From Paenibacillaceae bacterium (GTDB lineage: Bacteria; Bacillota; Bacilli; Paenibacillales; Paenibacillaceae), in contig CAAFUF010000016.1 in assembly GCA_900766135.1 (NCBI GenBank), positions 62,001-126,000 on the forward strand: 64,000 nucleotides of DNA, read 5' to 3'. The translations under genes were made by a program, and so were the position numbers. The notes under the pieces are model-generated. The model was given only the letters and a program-made list of their open reading frames with translations. It had not been told where the DNA came from and made no database searches. The stretch's first letter is position 1. Every line of letters starts with the position of its first letter. This document shows, one piece after another, positions 51,849-59,638 of the stretch.

Positions 51849-53273
51849 ATGCGTGATTCTTCACGTCAGGTTGTCATAATCGGCGGGGGGCTGACCGGCC
51901 TGTCCGCGGCCTTTTACGTTCGCAAGTTCTACAAGGAACGGGGCGTCACCCCGCAAATTACGCTGCTGGAAAAAGGCAACACGCTTGGCGGCAAGATCGA
52001 AACGCTGGAGAAGGACGATTTTGTGATCGAAAAGGGTCCCGATTCCTTCCTGGCCCGCAAGACGGCCATGACCGACCTGGCGAAGGAGCTGGGGCTGGAG
52101 GGCGAACTCGTGTCGATGAACCCGGACGCCAAGAAGACGTACATCGTTAGCGGCGGCAAGCTGCACCCGATGCCGTCGGGGCTGGTGTTAGGCATTCCGA
52201 CGGAGCTCGGGCCTTTCCTGCGCAGCGGCCTCGTCTCCTGGAGCGGCAAAGCCCGCGCGATGCTGGATCTGGTGATGCCGGCGCGGCAAAGCGAGGAGGA
52301 CGAGTCGCTCGGGGCGTTTATCGAACGCCGGCTGGGCGCCGAGGTGTTGCAGAACGTCACGGAGCCGCTGCTGGCCGGCATTTACGCGGGCGACACGTAC
52401 AAGCTGAGCCTGCAGTCGACCTTCCCGCAGTTCGGTGAGGTCGAACGGGCTTACGGCAGCTTGATCAAAGGCATGATGACCGGCAAGAAGCCGGTGGAAA
52501 CGCACACGGGCACGAAGCGCAGCGCGTTCCTGACGTTCCGCAAAGGCCTGCAGACGCTGGTCAAAGGGCTGGTCTCGTCGCTGACCGACGTCGATTGCCG
52601 CCTGGAGACCGAAGCGGCGGAAATCCGCCGCACGGGATCGGAAACATACGAGGTCGTGCTTGCCTCGGGCGAAGCGATCTCAGCGGAGGACGTCATCGTT
52701 ACCGTGCCGGCGTTTGCCGCCGCCGAGCTGCTGCGGCCGCATGTCGACGTGGCTGCGCTGGATGCGATCAACTACGTGTCCGTCGCTAACGTCGTCATGG
52801 CGTTTGACCGCAAGGACGTTACCGGCCTGTTCGACGGCTCGGGCTTCCTGGTGCCGCGCAAGGAAGGCCTGAACATCACCGCCTGCACGTGGACCGGCAT
52901 CAAGTGGCTGCATACGAGCCCGGACGATAAAATGCTGCTGCGCTGCTACGTCGGCCGCTCCGGCGACGAGGAGAAAGCCTCCTTGCCCGACGGGGAGCTG
53001 ACGGAGCTCGTGCTCGGGGATTTGAAGCGGCTGATGAACATTACGGCCCGGCCGCTGTTCACGGAAATTACCCGCCTGCCGAAATCGATGCCGCAGTATC
53101 CGGTGGGCCATCTGCAGCAGGTTGCCGAGCTAAGCCGCCAATTGGAGGAATCGCTGCCCGGCGTCTACGCGACGGGGGCGGCATTTTACGGCGTGGGCCT
53201 GCCCGACTGCATCAAGCAGGCGAAGGAACTGGCCGAGCGGATGGCGGATCGATTGAAGGTCGCCCAGGCTTAA
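51849..53273 (+). CDS. hemY: Coproporphyrinogen III oxidase (HemY/CgoX)
   Basis: This 474-residue flavoprotein has the FAD dinucleotide motif VVIIGGGLTGLSAAFYV at residues ~7-23 and GGKIETLEKDDFVIEKGPDSF. It oxidises coproporphyrinogen III to coproporphyrin III with oxygen. It ends ATGAAFYGVGLPDCIKQ, as in the protoporphyrinogen oxidase superfamily. It starts 6 bp after hemH and the operon ends at a terminator. Confidence 0.93.
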   Translation: MRDSSRQVVIIGGGLTGLSAAFYVRKFYKERGVTPQITLLEKGNTLGGKIETLEKDDFVIEKGPDSFLARKTAMTDLAKELGLEGELVSMNPDAKKTYIVSGGKLHPMPSGLVLGIPTELGPFLRSGLVSWSGKARAMLDLVMPARQSEEDESLGAFIERRLGAEVLQNVTEPLLAGIYAGDTYKLSLQSTFPQFGEVERAYGSLIKGMMTGKKPVETHTGTKRSAFLTFRKGLQTLVKGLVSSLTDVDCRLETEAAEIRRTGSETYEVVLASGEAISAEDVIVTVPAFAAAELLRPHVDVAALDAINYVSVANVVMAFDRKDVTGLFDGSGFLVPRKEGLNITACTWTGIKWLHTSPDDKMLLRCYVGRSGDEEKASLPDGELTELVLGDLKRLMNITARPLFTEITRLPKSMPQYPVGHLQQVAELSRQLEESLPGVYATGAAFYGVGLPDCIKQAKELAERMADRLKVAQA

Positions 53274-53311
53274 GGGTCGGCCGGCCACAAGACCCGACAT
53301 AGGACTTCCTG

Positions 53312-53350
53312 ACCCCTCGCCCGCAAAATAGGCGAGGGGTTCTATTTATT
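53312..53350 (+). terminator. Intrinsic terminator after hemY
   Basis: ACCCCTCGCC and GGCGAGGGGT form a perfect 10-bp stem around nine bases, followed by TCTATTTATTT. Confidence 0.9.
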
Positions 53351-53374
53351 TACAGATACCTGATATAATAAAAT

Positions 53375-53540
53375 CAAACGGTCAGCTTTTGATCACGAAG
53401 CGTATTCAGGGAGGCGGATTCGGCGTCGAATCTTGAATTCAGCCGGGCCTTCCGCCCACTCACGTAGCTTCCAGCTACGCTTCGTTACTCGGTTCCTAGC
53501 TTCATCCAACCTTTTCGGTGCTCAAAACCTGACATCGAAG
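53375..53540 (+). repeat. 169-bp element, diverged copy
   Basis: This copy keeps CTTTTGATCACGAAGCG, CGTCGAATCTTGAATTCAGCCGGGCC (split across 53423-53450), the hairpin CGTAGC-TTCCA-GCTACG and CCAACCTTTTCGGTGCT. The outer ends have changed to GTCAG...CTGAC but still pair. It ends about 40 bp before the CapA start codon. The rest of the 307-bp gap holds only the hemY terminator. Confidence 0.8.
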
Positions 53541-53580
53541 TTTCATCGAAACGATAGATCAACGCCAAAAGGAGTCCGTA

Positions 53581-54999
53581 ATGTATCCACCAAGGTCGGA
53601 AAAAAACAAAAAGAAACAGCAGGAAAAAAGGCGGCGGCAAAACCGGATTTGGCTCCTGCTTAACTTGACTCTCATCACTTTGATTTTCGTGCTGGGAGCT
53701 TACTTTTATTTAGAGGAACGCACCGGGCAGGCCGGTCCGGGGGCCGGAACGGAGCAGATGCCGGACATCTCGGGCGGAACCGTGCCGGACGAAGGCGATA
53801 CAAGCGCCGGAAATGCGCCGAATGCGCAGCCGGACGAAGGCGATGCCGCGCAAACGGGAACGGAGAAGGAGAATGGGCAGGATAACGCCCAAGCGGGCGA
53901 CGCCTCTTCCGGGGAAGGGGATCCGGCCGGCGTGGGAGAGAACGGCTTGGCCGCCGATCCGCCGCTTAGCTCGGACTCCGGCCGGGAGGATGGCGGCGAT
54001 GCGGAGCGGTTGCTGATTCATTTTGCGGGAGATACGATTTTTTCCGGAAAGGTTGAGGAGCGGCTGGAGAAAGCGGGATACGATGCTCCGTACAAATACG
54101 TTCAGGGGTTGTTTCGGAACGACGATTTAAGCATATTGAATCTGGAGACGCCGGTGACGGCCGGCGGGGAGCCGGCGGAAGATAAAACGTTTGTCTTCAA
54201 GTCGCCGCCGAAAGCGATCGGACCGATGGCCCAGGCCGGCGTGGACGCGGTCAATTTGGCTAACAACCATGTATTGGACCAAGGCGTTTCCGGTCTCCAG
54301 GATACGATGAAAGCCCTGCGGCAGCATCATGTGATGTATGTCGGCGCGGGCAAGAACAGCAAAGAAGCTTACGCCCCGGTATATCTCGACCGCAAAGGGA
54401 TCAAGATCGCCTTGTTCGGCTTTAGCCGGGTGGTACCGGAACCCGGATGGGTTGCCGGAAAGAACAAACCGGGGGTCGCCTCGGCGTACGCGCCGGAAGC
54501 TGCGCTGAATGCCATTAAGGAGGCCCGCAAGAACGCCGACCTGGTGCTTGTGATGACCCATTGGGGCAAGGAGCGAACGACGAAGCTGGAGGACCACCAG
54601 CAAGAGCTGGCCCACGCGTTCATCGATGCCGGCGCCGACTTGGTCGTCGGCGGCCATCCGCATGTGATGCAGGGGCTGGAGCAATACAAAGGCAAATGGA
54701 TTGCCTACAGTACGGGCAACTTTATTTTTACCAAATCGAAGGATCCGAAGACGTGGGAAACCGCGGTGTTCGCTGCTTCCTGCACGCGCGCCGGGGATTG
54801 CGAGCTCAAGCTGATCCCGTATCTCACCGAGCTGGGGCAGCCCGTGCCGATGAGTCCCGAGGATGGAAGCCGATTGCTGAAGGAGATTGAGAGTTTCTCG
54901 CCGGGGGTACGGATTTCGGAGGACGGCGAAGTGAGCGCCTCCAAGACCGGGCGGATTCAAGAGCCCGGATTACCGCTCCTGGCGGATGATCGGACATAA
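53581..54999 (+). CDS. CapA-family poly-gamma-glutamate-synthesis-like protein
   Basis: This 472-residue protein has a membrane anchor at about residues 24-43 and an acidic Gly/Asp/Glu-rich linker (residues ~45-140) that looks disordered. It then has a metallophosphatase-fold domain with HFAGDTIFSG, ILNLETPVT, VNLANNHVLDQG, VLVMTHWGKE and VVGGHPHVMQG. This is the PGA_cap family. It faces outward. AAAAGGAG precedes the ATG. No capB/capC partners are adjacent, so true capsule function is doubtful. Confidence 0.87.
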   Translation: MYPPRSEKNKKKQQEKRRRQNRIWLLLNLTLITLIFVLGAYFYLEERTGQAGPGAGTEQMPDISGGTVPDEGDTSAGNAPNAQPDEGDAAQTGTEKENGQDNAQAGDASSGEGDPAGVGENGLAADPPLSSDSGREDGGDAERLLIHFAGDTIFSGKVEERLEKAGYDAPYKYVQGLFRNDDLSILNLETPVTAGGEPAEDKTFVFKSPPKAIGPMAQAGVDAVNLANNHVLDQGVSGLQDTMKALRQHHVMYVGAGKNSKEAYAPVYLDRKGIKIALFGFSRVVPEPGWVAGKNKPGVASAYAPEAALNAIKEARKNADLVLVMTHWGKERTTKLEDHQQELAHAFIDAGADLVVGGHPHVMQGLEQYKGKWIAYSTGNFIFTKSKDPKTWETAVFAASCTRAGDCELKLIPYLTELGQPVPMSPEDGSRLLKEIESFSPGVRISEDGEVSASKTGRIQEPGLPLLADDRT

Positions 55000-55038
55000 T
55001 TGGAAGGATCGTTTCCGATTGGAGAAGGAGGCGAGAGA

Positions 55039-55839
55039 TTGCGTAACCCATGCGTAGCCCATCGCGGCTTTTCCGGAATCGCTCCGGAGAACACGATGGC
55101 CGCGGTCCAGCTTGCCATGCAGCAGGAGGATGTCCGTTGGATCGAAGTTGATGTACAATGTTCAAAGGACGGCGTGCCTTTGTTGATTCATGACTTTACG
55201 TTGAACCGCACGACAAACGGCCGGGGACCGGTCAAGGACAAAACCTGGGCGGAGCTGCAAACGTTGGATGCCGGGAGTTGGAAATCCAAGGCTTACCGCG
55301 GGGAACGCTTGCCAAGCCTCGATGAATTTCTGGACGCCATCGCCGGACGGCTGCACGTGAATCTGGAAATCAAGACCGAAAGCAACATGTACCCGGGGCT
55401 GGAGGAGAAGGTTGTCGCCGCCGTCAAGCGGCGGCATATGGAGCATGAGGTCGTATTGACTTCCTTTGAGCCGCGGATCCTGGCGAAGATCAAGGAGATC
55501 GGCCGCGGCATCCGCACGGGCCTGATCATCGACCGGCAGCCGAAGGATTTGCTGCTGCGGCTGAAGCTGTTGCATTGCTCTTTTTTATCCATTCATTATC
55601 GGGCGTTAACCGCAGAGCTGGCTGAAAAAGCGTTCAAGCACGGCATCGAGGTCATGGCCTGGACGATGGATGATGTGAAGTCGCTGCGGAAGGTCGCGGC
55701 GCTGCATCCCGGCATCCTGCTCTGCACGAACCGGCCGGACGTATGGCGCCAAGCGGCCGGATGCGGGAAAACTAATCATGCGATTGTGAAATCACAATCC
55801 CTTGGAGGAGAAGATGACGATGAACAAATTGATCGCTAA
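55039..55839 (+). CDS. Glycerophosphodiester phosphodiesterase
   Basis: This 266-residue GDPD-family enzyme has the catalytic AHRGFSGIAPENT near the N-terminus, the metal-site EVDVQCSKDG and the second histidine in LIHDFTLNRTTNG. It releases sn-glycerol 3-phosphate from glycerophosphodiesters. No signal peptide, so cytoplasmic. The TTG at 55039 is preferred, with GAAGGAGG 7 bases upstream. The 3' end overlaps the FAH-family gene by 20 bp. Confidence 0.9.
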   Translation: MRNPCVAHRGFSGIAPENTMAAVQLAMQQEDVRWIEVDVQCSKDGVPLLIHDFTLNRTTNGRGPVKDKTWAELQTLDAGSWKSKAYRGERLPSLDEFLDAIAGRLHVNLEIKTESNMYPGLEEKVVAAVKRRHMEHEVVLTSFEPRILAKIKEIGRGIRTGLIIDRQPKDLLLRLKLLHCSFLSIHYRALTAELAEKAFKHGIEVMAWTMDDVKSLRKVAALHPGILLCTNRPDVWRQAAGCGKTNHAIVKSQSLGGEDDDEQIDR

Positions 55840-56461
55840 TGTGTATTGCGTCGGCCGGAATTATCGGGCGCATGCCGAGGAGCTCGGCAACGAGGTACCG
55901 ACCGAACCGATGATCTTCCTGAAACCGTCGCATGCGGTGACGGCGATGGACGGCAGGGGCCTGGAGCTTCCGGCAGACCGCGGCTCGGTGCATTATGAAG
56001 CCGAGCTGGTGCTTCGCATCGCTCGCGACTACAAGCCGGGGATGACGGTTGATGAATTGGTGGACGTGATCGCGTTTGGGATCGACTTCACGTTGCGTGA
56101 CGTGCAAAACATCGTCAAAGATAAGGGCAATCCGTGGACGCCGGCCAAAGGTTTTCTGCAATCGGCGCCGATTACGCCTTACATCGCTTTCCCCGGCGCG
56201 GCGGAAACGGCGAATGAAGATTTCGTGCTGCGGAAGAACGGCGAGGTCGTGCAGCGCGGCAATATCAGCCGGATGATTTTCCCGCTGCAGCAAATCGTTG
56301 ATTATATCGCCGAGCATTACGGATTGGGCGAAGGGGATTTGATTTTTACCGGAACGCCTGAAGGAGTAGGCCCGGTCGTTCAAGGGGACAAGCTGGAATT
56401 GTCCTACGGCTCCCAAGTACTAGGCAGCTGCACAGTGGCTTCCGGCCCTTCGGCAAAATGA
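55820..56461 (+). CDS. Fumarylacetoacetate hydrolase family protein
   Basis: This 213-residue FAH-fold enzyme has YCVGRNYRAHAEELG, MIFLKPSHAV, the metal ligands in VHYEAELVLRIAR (Glu-x-Glu) and FTGTPEGVGPV. Family members hydrolyse or decarboxylate oxaloacetate-like and acylpyruvate compounds; YcgM/FAHD1-type acylpyruvase is likely. ATG 55820 is chosen because GGAGGAG lies 9 bases upstream. It overlaps the GDPD gene and shares ATGA with the next gene, so all are translationally coupled. Confidence 0.87.
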   Translation: MNKLIANVYCVGRNYRAHAEELGNEVPTEPMIFLKPSHAVTAMDGRGLELPADRGSVHYEAELVLRIARDYKPGMTVDELVDVIAFGIDFTLRDVQNIVKDKGNPWTPAKGFLQSAPITPYIAFPGAAETANEDFVLRKNGEVVQRGNISRMIFPLQQIVDYIAEHYGLGEGDLIFTGTPEGVGPVVQGDKLELSYGSQVLGSCTVASGPSAK

Positions 56462-57291
56462 ATATGAATTGGATCGTAGGGGCGCTTTGCGCCCTGATCG
56501 TGTCTGGAGCCGCCTACAAGAAGCGATCGTTATCCTTTACCGGCATGCTGGCCGCGTTCGTCATGGGGACCGTGTACTACGGGGCCGGGAATTTGTTCTG
56601 GTTTGGGATCTTGCTATTGTTCTTCGTCAGCTCGTCGGTATTCTCGCATTTTCGCGGCGACCGCAAGGCGGAGCTGGAGAAATCGTATGCCAAAAGCGGA
56701 CGCCGGGACGCCGGCCAGGTGTTGGCGAACGGCGGGCTGGGCATGGTGGTCTGCCTTGGCAATCTGTTCTGGCCCGATCCGGCGTGGGCGTACTTTTTCG
56801 TCGGGACGATGGCCGCAGTGACTGCGGACACGTGGGCGACGGAATGGGGCGGCCTCAGCAAACGCGAGCCGCGTTCGATCCTGAACGGCCGCCGGGTTCC
56901 CCCGGGAACGTCGGGCGGGGTGACGCTGCTGGGCAGCACGGCGGCGCTGGCCGGTGCAGCGTGCATCGGCGGGGCCGCATGGCTGCTGCGGATGTGGACG
57001 GGGGACGACGCTTATTCCGAGGTAGGTCCCGCGTTGCTGGCGCTGGTGAAATGGGGGCTGATCGGCGGAATTTCCGGCTTGGCCGGAGCCTTCGCCGATT
57101 CCTGGCTGGGCGCGACCGTTCAGCATATGCAGCGCTGCGTCGTATGCGGCAAAGAGGTTGAGGTGGCGGAGCATTGCGGTCAGGGCACCGTGCATTTGCG
57201 GGGTTACCGTTGGATGGACAACGATATGGTGAATTTACTCAGTTCCCTGGCAGCCGGGTTCCTGGCTTGGGGAATCGGGATGATAGGATAA
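56458..57291 (+). CDS. DUF92 membrane protein
   Basis: This 277-residue integral membrane protein has about six segments, with SFTGMLAAFVMGTVYYG, the polar conserved TADTWATEWGGLSKREPR and GAFADSWLGATVQ. A Cys-rich loop (CVVCGKEVEVAEHCG) before the last segment could bind metal. DUF92 proteins resemble polyprenol-type kinases such as VTE6; function here unproven. The start codon overlaps the stop of the FAH gene (ATGA). Confidence 0.83.
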   Translation: MNMNWIVGALCALIVSGAAYKKRSLSFTGMLAAFVMGTVYYGAGNLFWFGILLLFFVSSSVFSHFRGDRKAELEKSYAKSGRRDAGQVLANGGLGMVVCLGNLFWPDPAWAYFFVGTMAAVTADTWATEWGGLSKREPRSILNGRRVPPGTSGGVTLLGSTAALAGAACIGGAAWLLRMWTGDDAYSEVGPALLALVKWGLIGGISGLAGAFADSWLGATVQHMQRCVVCGKEVEVAEHCGQGTVHLRGYRWMDNDMVNLLSSLAAGFLAWGIGMIG

Positions 57292-57306
57292 AGTAGGGGT
57301 TAACGA

Positions 57307-59256
57307 ATGAACATACTGACGGTGGAACAACTGACGAAAACTTATGGGGAGAAAGTGCTGTTTCAGGACGCTTCCTTCGGCATGGACGAGAACGATAAAA
57401 TCGGCGTGATCGGCGTCAACGGGACGGGCAAATCCACGTTCCTGAAGGTCATCGCCGGCCTGGAACAAGCCGATTCCGGCAAGGTCGCCATCAATCGGGA
57501 CGTCCGCGTGACGTTCCTGGCGCAAAATCCCGAATATGCCCCGGACATTTCCGTTCTGCGCGGCGTGTTCCAAGGCGGCGGACCTGAGCTTCAGGTCGTA
57601 TCCGCTTATATGGAGGCCGAGGAAGCGCTGGAACGGGAGCCGGAAAATGCCGCACGGCAGGCGGAACTGGCGCGGTTGTCGCAGGAGATGGACCGGCTGC
57701 AAACGTGGACGCTGGTCAGCGATGCCAAAAGCGTGCTCTCCAAGCTGGGCATCTCCGACTTCGCCCAGAACATGGGCAGCTTGTCCGGGGGCCAGCGCAA
57801 GCGCGTAGCGCTTGCTTCAGCGTTAATTCTCCCCTCGGAGCTGCTGATCATGGACGAGCCCACCAACCACATCGACAATGATTCCGTGGCTTGGCTGGAG
57901 ACGTATCTCCAGAAACGGCGCGGGGCGTTGCTGCTCATTACGCATGACCGTTATTTTCTGGACCGCGTCTGCAATGTCATGCTGGAGCTGGATCATGGCC
58001 GGTTGTTCCGCTATGAGGCGAATTACAGCCGTTTCCTCGAACTGAAGAGCGATCGCGAAGAGCGCGAAGCCGCCTCCGAACAGAAACGGCAAAATCTGCT
58101 GCGGAACGAGCTTGCCTGGATCCGCCGCGGGGCCAAAGCGCGCTCGACCAAGCAGAAAGCGCGGATCGAACGGTTCGAGCAGTTGCAAGCGGCAAAGACG
58201 GAATATAAGAGCGACAATCTCGAAATCTCGGTCGCTTCGACCCGGCTGGGCCGCAAAATCCTGGAAATCGAAGGGCTGCGCAAGTCGATCGAAGGCCGGC
58301 TGCTTATCGGGGAGTTGACCTATACGGCGGTGCCGGGCGACCGCGTGGGGATCGTGGGGCCCAACGGCAGCGGGAAATCGACGCTGCTGAACATGATCGC
58401 CGGGCGGATCGAGCCGGATGACGGCGAAATCGTGCTGGGCCAGACGGTGAAGCTGGGCTATTTTACCCAGGAGCATCAGGAAATGGACAGCCAGCAGCGG
58501 GCGATCGAATATATCAAGGAAGCGGCGGAGGTTGTGACGACGGCGGACGGCTCACGGATTACCGCGGCGCAAATGCTGGAGCGCTTCTTATTCCCGCCGG
58601 ACATGCAGTGGACGCCGATCGGCAAGCTGTCGGGGGGCGAGAAGCGGCGGCTCTATCTGCTGCGTGTATTGATGGGTGCGCCTAACGTTTTGCTGCTGGA
58701 CGAACCGACCAACGATCTGGACATCCAGACGCTGACCGTGCTGGAAGCGTATTTGGACGAGTTCCCCGGCGCCGTGTTTGCCGTCTCCCATGACCGTTAT
58801 TTCCTCGACCGGACCGTGGACAAAATCATGGCGTTCGAGGGCCGCGGCGTAGTCGCTGTGCATGTTGGCGATTATAGCGACTATGAGGAGCGGACGCAGC
58901 AAGCGGGCGGACAAACCGCCCCGGATTTGCGCAAAGCAGTCACCGACCGGTCTGACCGGAGCGACGCCGGACCGCAAGCCTCGTCCGGCAGCCGAGACCC
59001 GGGGCGCGGCGAGAAGCTGAAGTTCAGCTATAACGAGCAACGTGAATACGAAACGATCGATGCCACCATTGAAGCGGCCGAGCAACACCTTGCGGCCATA
59101 TCCGGGGAAATGGAATCCGCGGCGAGCGATGCCGGACGGCTGCAAGAACTGATGCAACAGCAGCAGGAGGCGGAGGCCGAGCTGGAACGCCTGATGGAAC
59201 GCTGGACGTATCTGAACGAGCTGGCGGAGAAAATCGAAGCCCAGCGGAACGGGTGA
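57307..59256 (+). CDS. ABC-F ATPase, Uup/YfmR type
   Basis: This 649-residue soluble protein has two ABC domains: Walker A GVNGTGKST and signature SGGQRKRVALA with MDEPTNHID in the first, GPNGSGKST, SGGEKRRLY and LDEPTNDLD in the second. A helical linker with many Arg/Lys residues joins them (about 245-305). The C-terminal ~90 residues are predicted coiled coil, as in Uup/YfmR. ABC-F proteins act on the ribosome, rescuing stalled or structured translation; antibiotic-resistance members usually lack this tail. It starts 15 bp after DUF92. Confidence 0.9.
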   Translation: MNILTVEQLTKTYGEKVLFQDASFGMDENDKIGVIGVNGTGKSTFLKVIAGLEQADSGKVAINRDVRVTFLAQNPEYAPDISVLRGVFQGGGPELQVVSAYMEAEEALEREPENAARQAELARLSQEMDRLQTWTLVSDAKSVLSKLGISDFAQNMGSLSGGQRKRVALASALILPSELLIMDEPTNHIDNDSVAWLETYLQKRRGALLLITHDRYFLDRVCNVMLELDHGRLFRYEANYSRFLELKSDREEREAASEQKRQNLLRNELAWIRRGAKARSTKQKARIERFEQLQAAKTEYKSDNLEISVASTRLGRKILEIEGLRKSIEGRLLIGELTYTAVPGDRVGIVGPNGSGKSTLLNMIAGRIEPDDGEIVLGQTVKLGYFTQEHQEMDSQQRAIEYIKEAAEVVTTADGSRITAAQMLERFLFPPDMQWTPIGKLSGGEKRRLYLLRVLMGAPNVLLLDEPTNDLDIQTLTVLEAYLDEFPGAVFAVSHDRYFLDRTVDKIMAFEGRGVVAVHVGDYSDYEERTQQAGGQTAPDLRKAVTDRSDRSDAGPQASSGSRDPGRGEKLKFSYNEQREYETIDATIEAAEQHLAAISGEMESAASDAGRLQELMQQQQEAEAELERLMERWTYLNELAEKIEAQRNG

Positions 59257-59348
59257 GGCACGGGTGAGGGTAGAATGAGGCCCGTTTTTTTCAGCCTCAG
59301 CTTGAACACGTCGCGCCTAATGTAGCCGCCGGTGCTGGCCGGGATGAA

Positions 59349-59525
59349 ATGTTGTAATTTCTGCAACATATTGGCAGGCTGAAGGGCTTTTTAGCAAATG
59401 ATGTTGTAAATAGTGCAACATTTAGCCTTGATTTCCGCTTCATCGAGCAAAAATGTTGCACGAAATGCAGCATTTTTGCCCTGCAACGGCCGATCCCCTC
59501 CAAAATGTTGTACAAACTGCAACTT
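59349..59525. repeat. Four-box intergenic array F, exact 52-bp period
   Basis: Four 21-bp hairpins start at 59349, 59401, 59453 and 59505, exactly 52 bp apart. Each has 8-base arms ATGTTGTA or ATGTTGCA and TGCAACAT or TGCAGCAT around 5-base loops (ATTTC, AATAG, CGAAA, CAAAC). The 31-bp spacers are unrelated. Several arm changes keep pairing through G-T or compensating pairs. It fills much of the 382-bp gap between the ABC-F and MATE genes. Confidence 0.88.
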
Positions 59526-59557
59526 TTTAGGGTTCGGCGCTCCAAACTATGAAAATA

Positions 59558-59566
59558 TGCTATAAT
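59558..59566 (+). promoter_or_regulatory. Extended -10 promoter of the MATE gene
   Basis: TGCTATAAT is a perfect extended -10 with no clear -35. Transcription would start near 59573, about 66 bp before the GTG start. Confidence 0.6.
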
Positions 59567-59577
59567 CGATACCTGTA

Positions 59578-59606
59578 AACTCTTCGCCCGGCGAAGAGTC
59601 TTTCTT
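59578..59606 (+). terminator. Leader terminator-like hairpin before the MATE gene
   Basis: ACTCTTCGC and GCGAAGAGT form a 9-bp stem around CCG, or ACTCTTCG and CGAAGAGT an 8-bp stem around CCCGG. The stem is followed by CTTTCTTTT. It begins only a few bases after the predicted transcription start, so it could cap mRNA stability or attenuate expression. Confidence 0.5.
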
Positions 59607-59638
59607 TTGCATCCATTTCATAAAAAAGAAGTGATAAT

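Noticed and set aside
53581..54999. Part of a poly-gamma-glutamate capsule operon
   Set aside because: Only a CapA-like gene is present; no capB or capC neighbours. Following genes are GDPD, FAH and DUF92.
59349..59525. CRISPR array
   Set aside because: The period is exact and the repeats are palindromic, but repeats are only 21 bp, only four units exist, they are degenerate, and there are no cas genes in the window.
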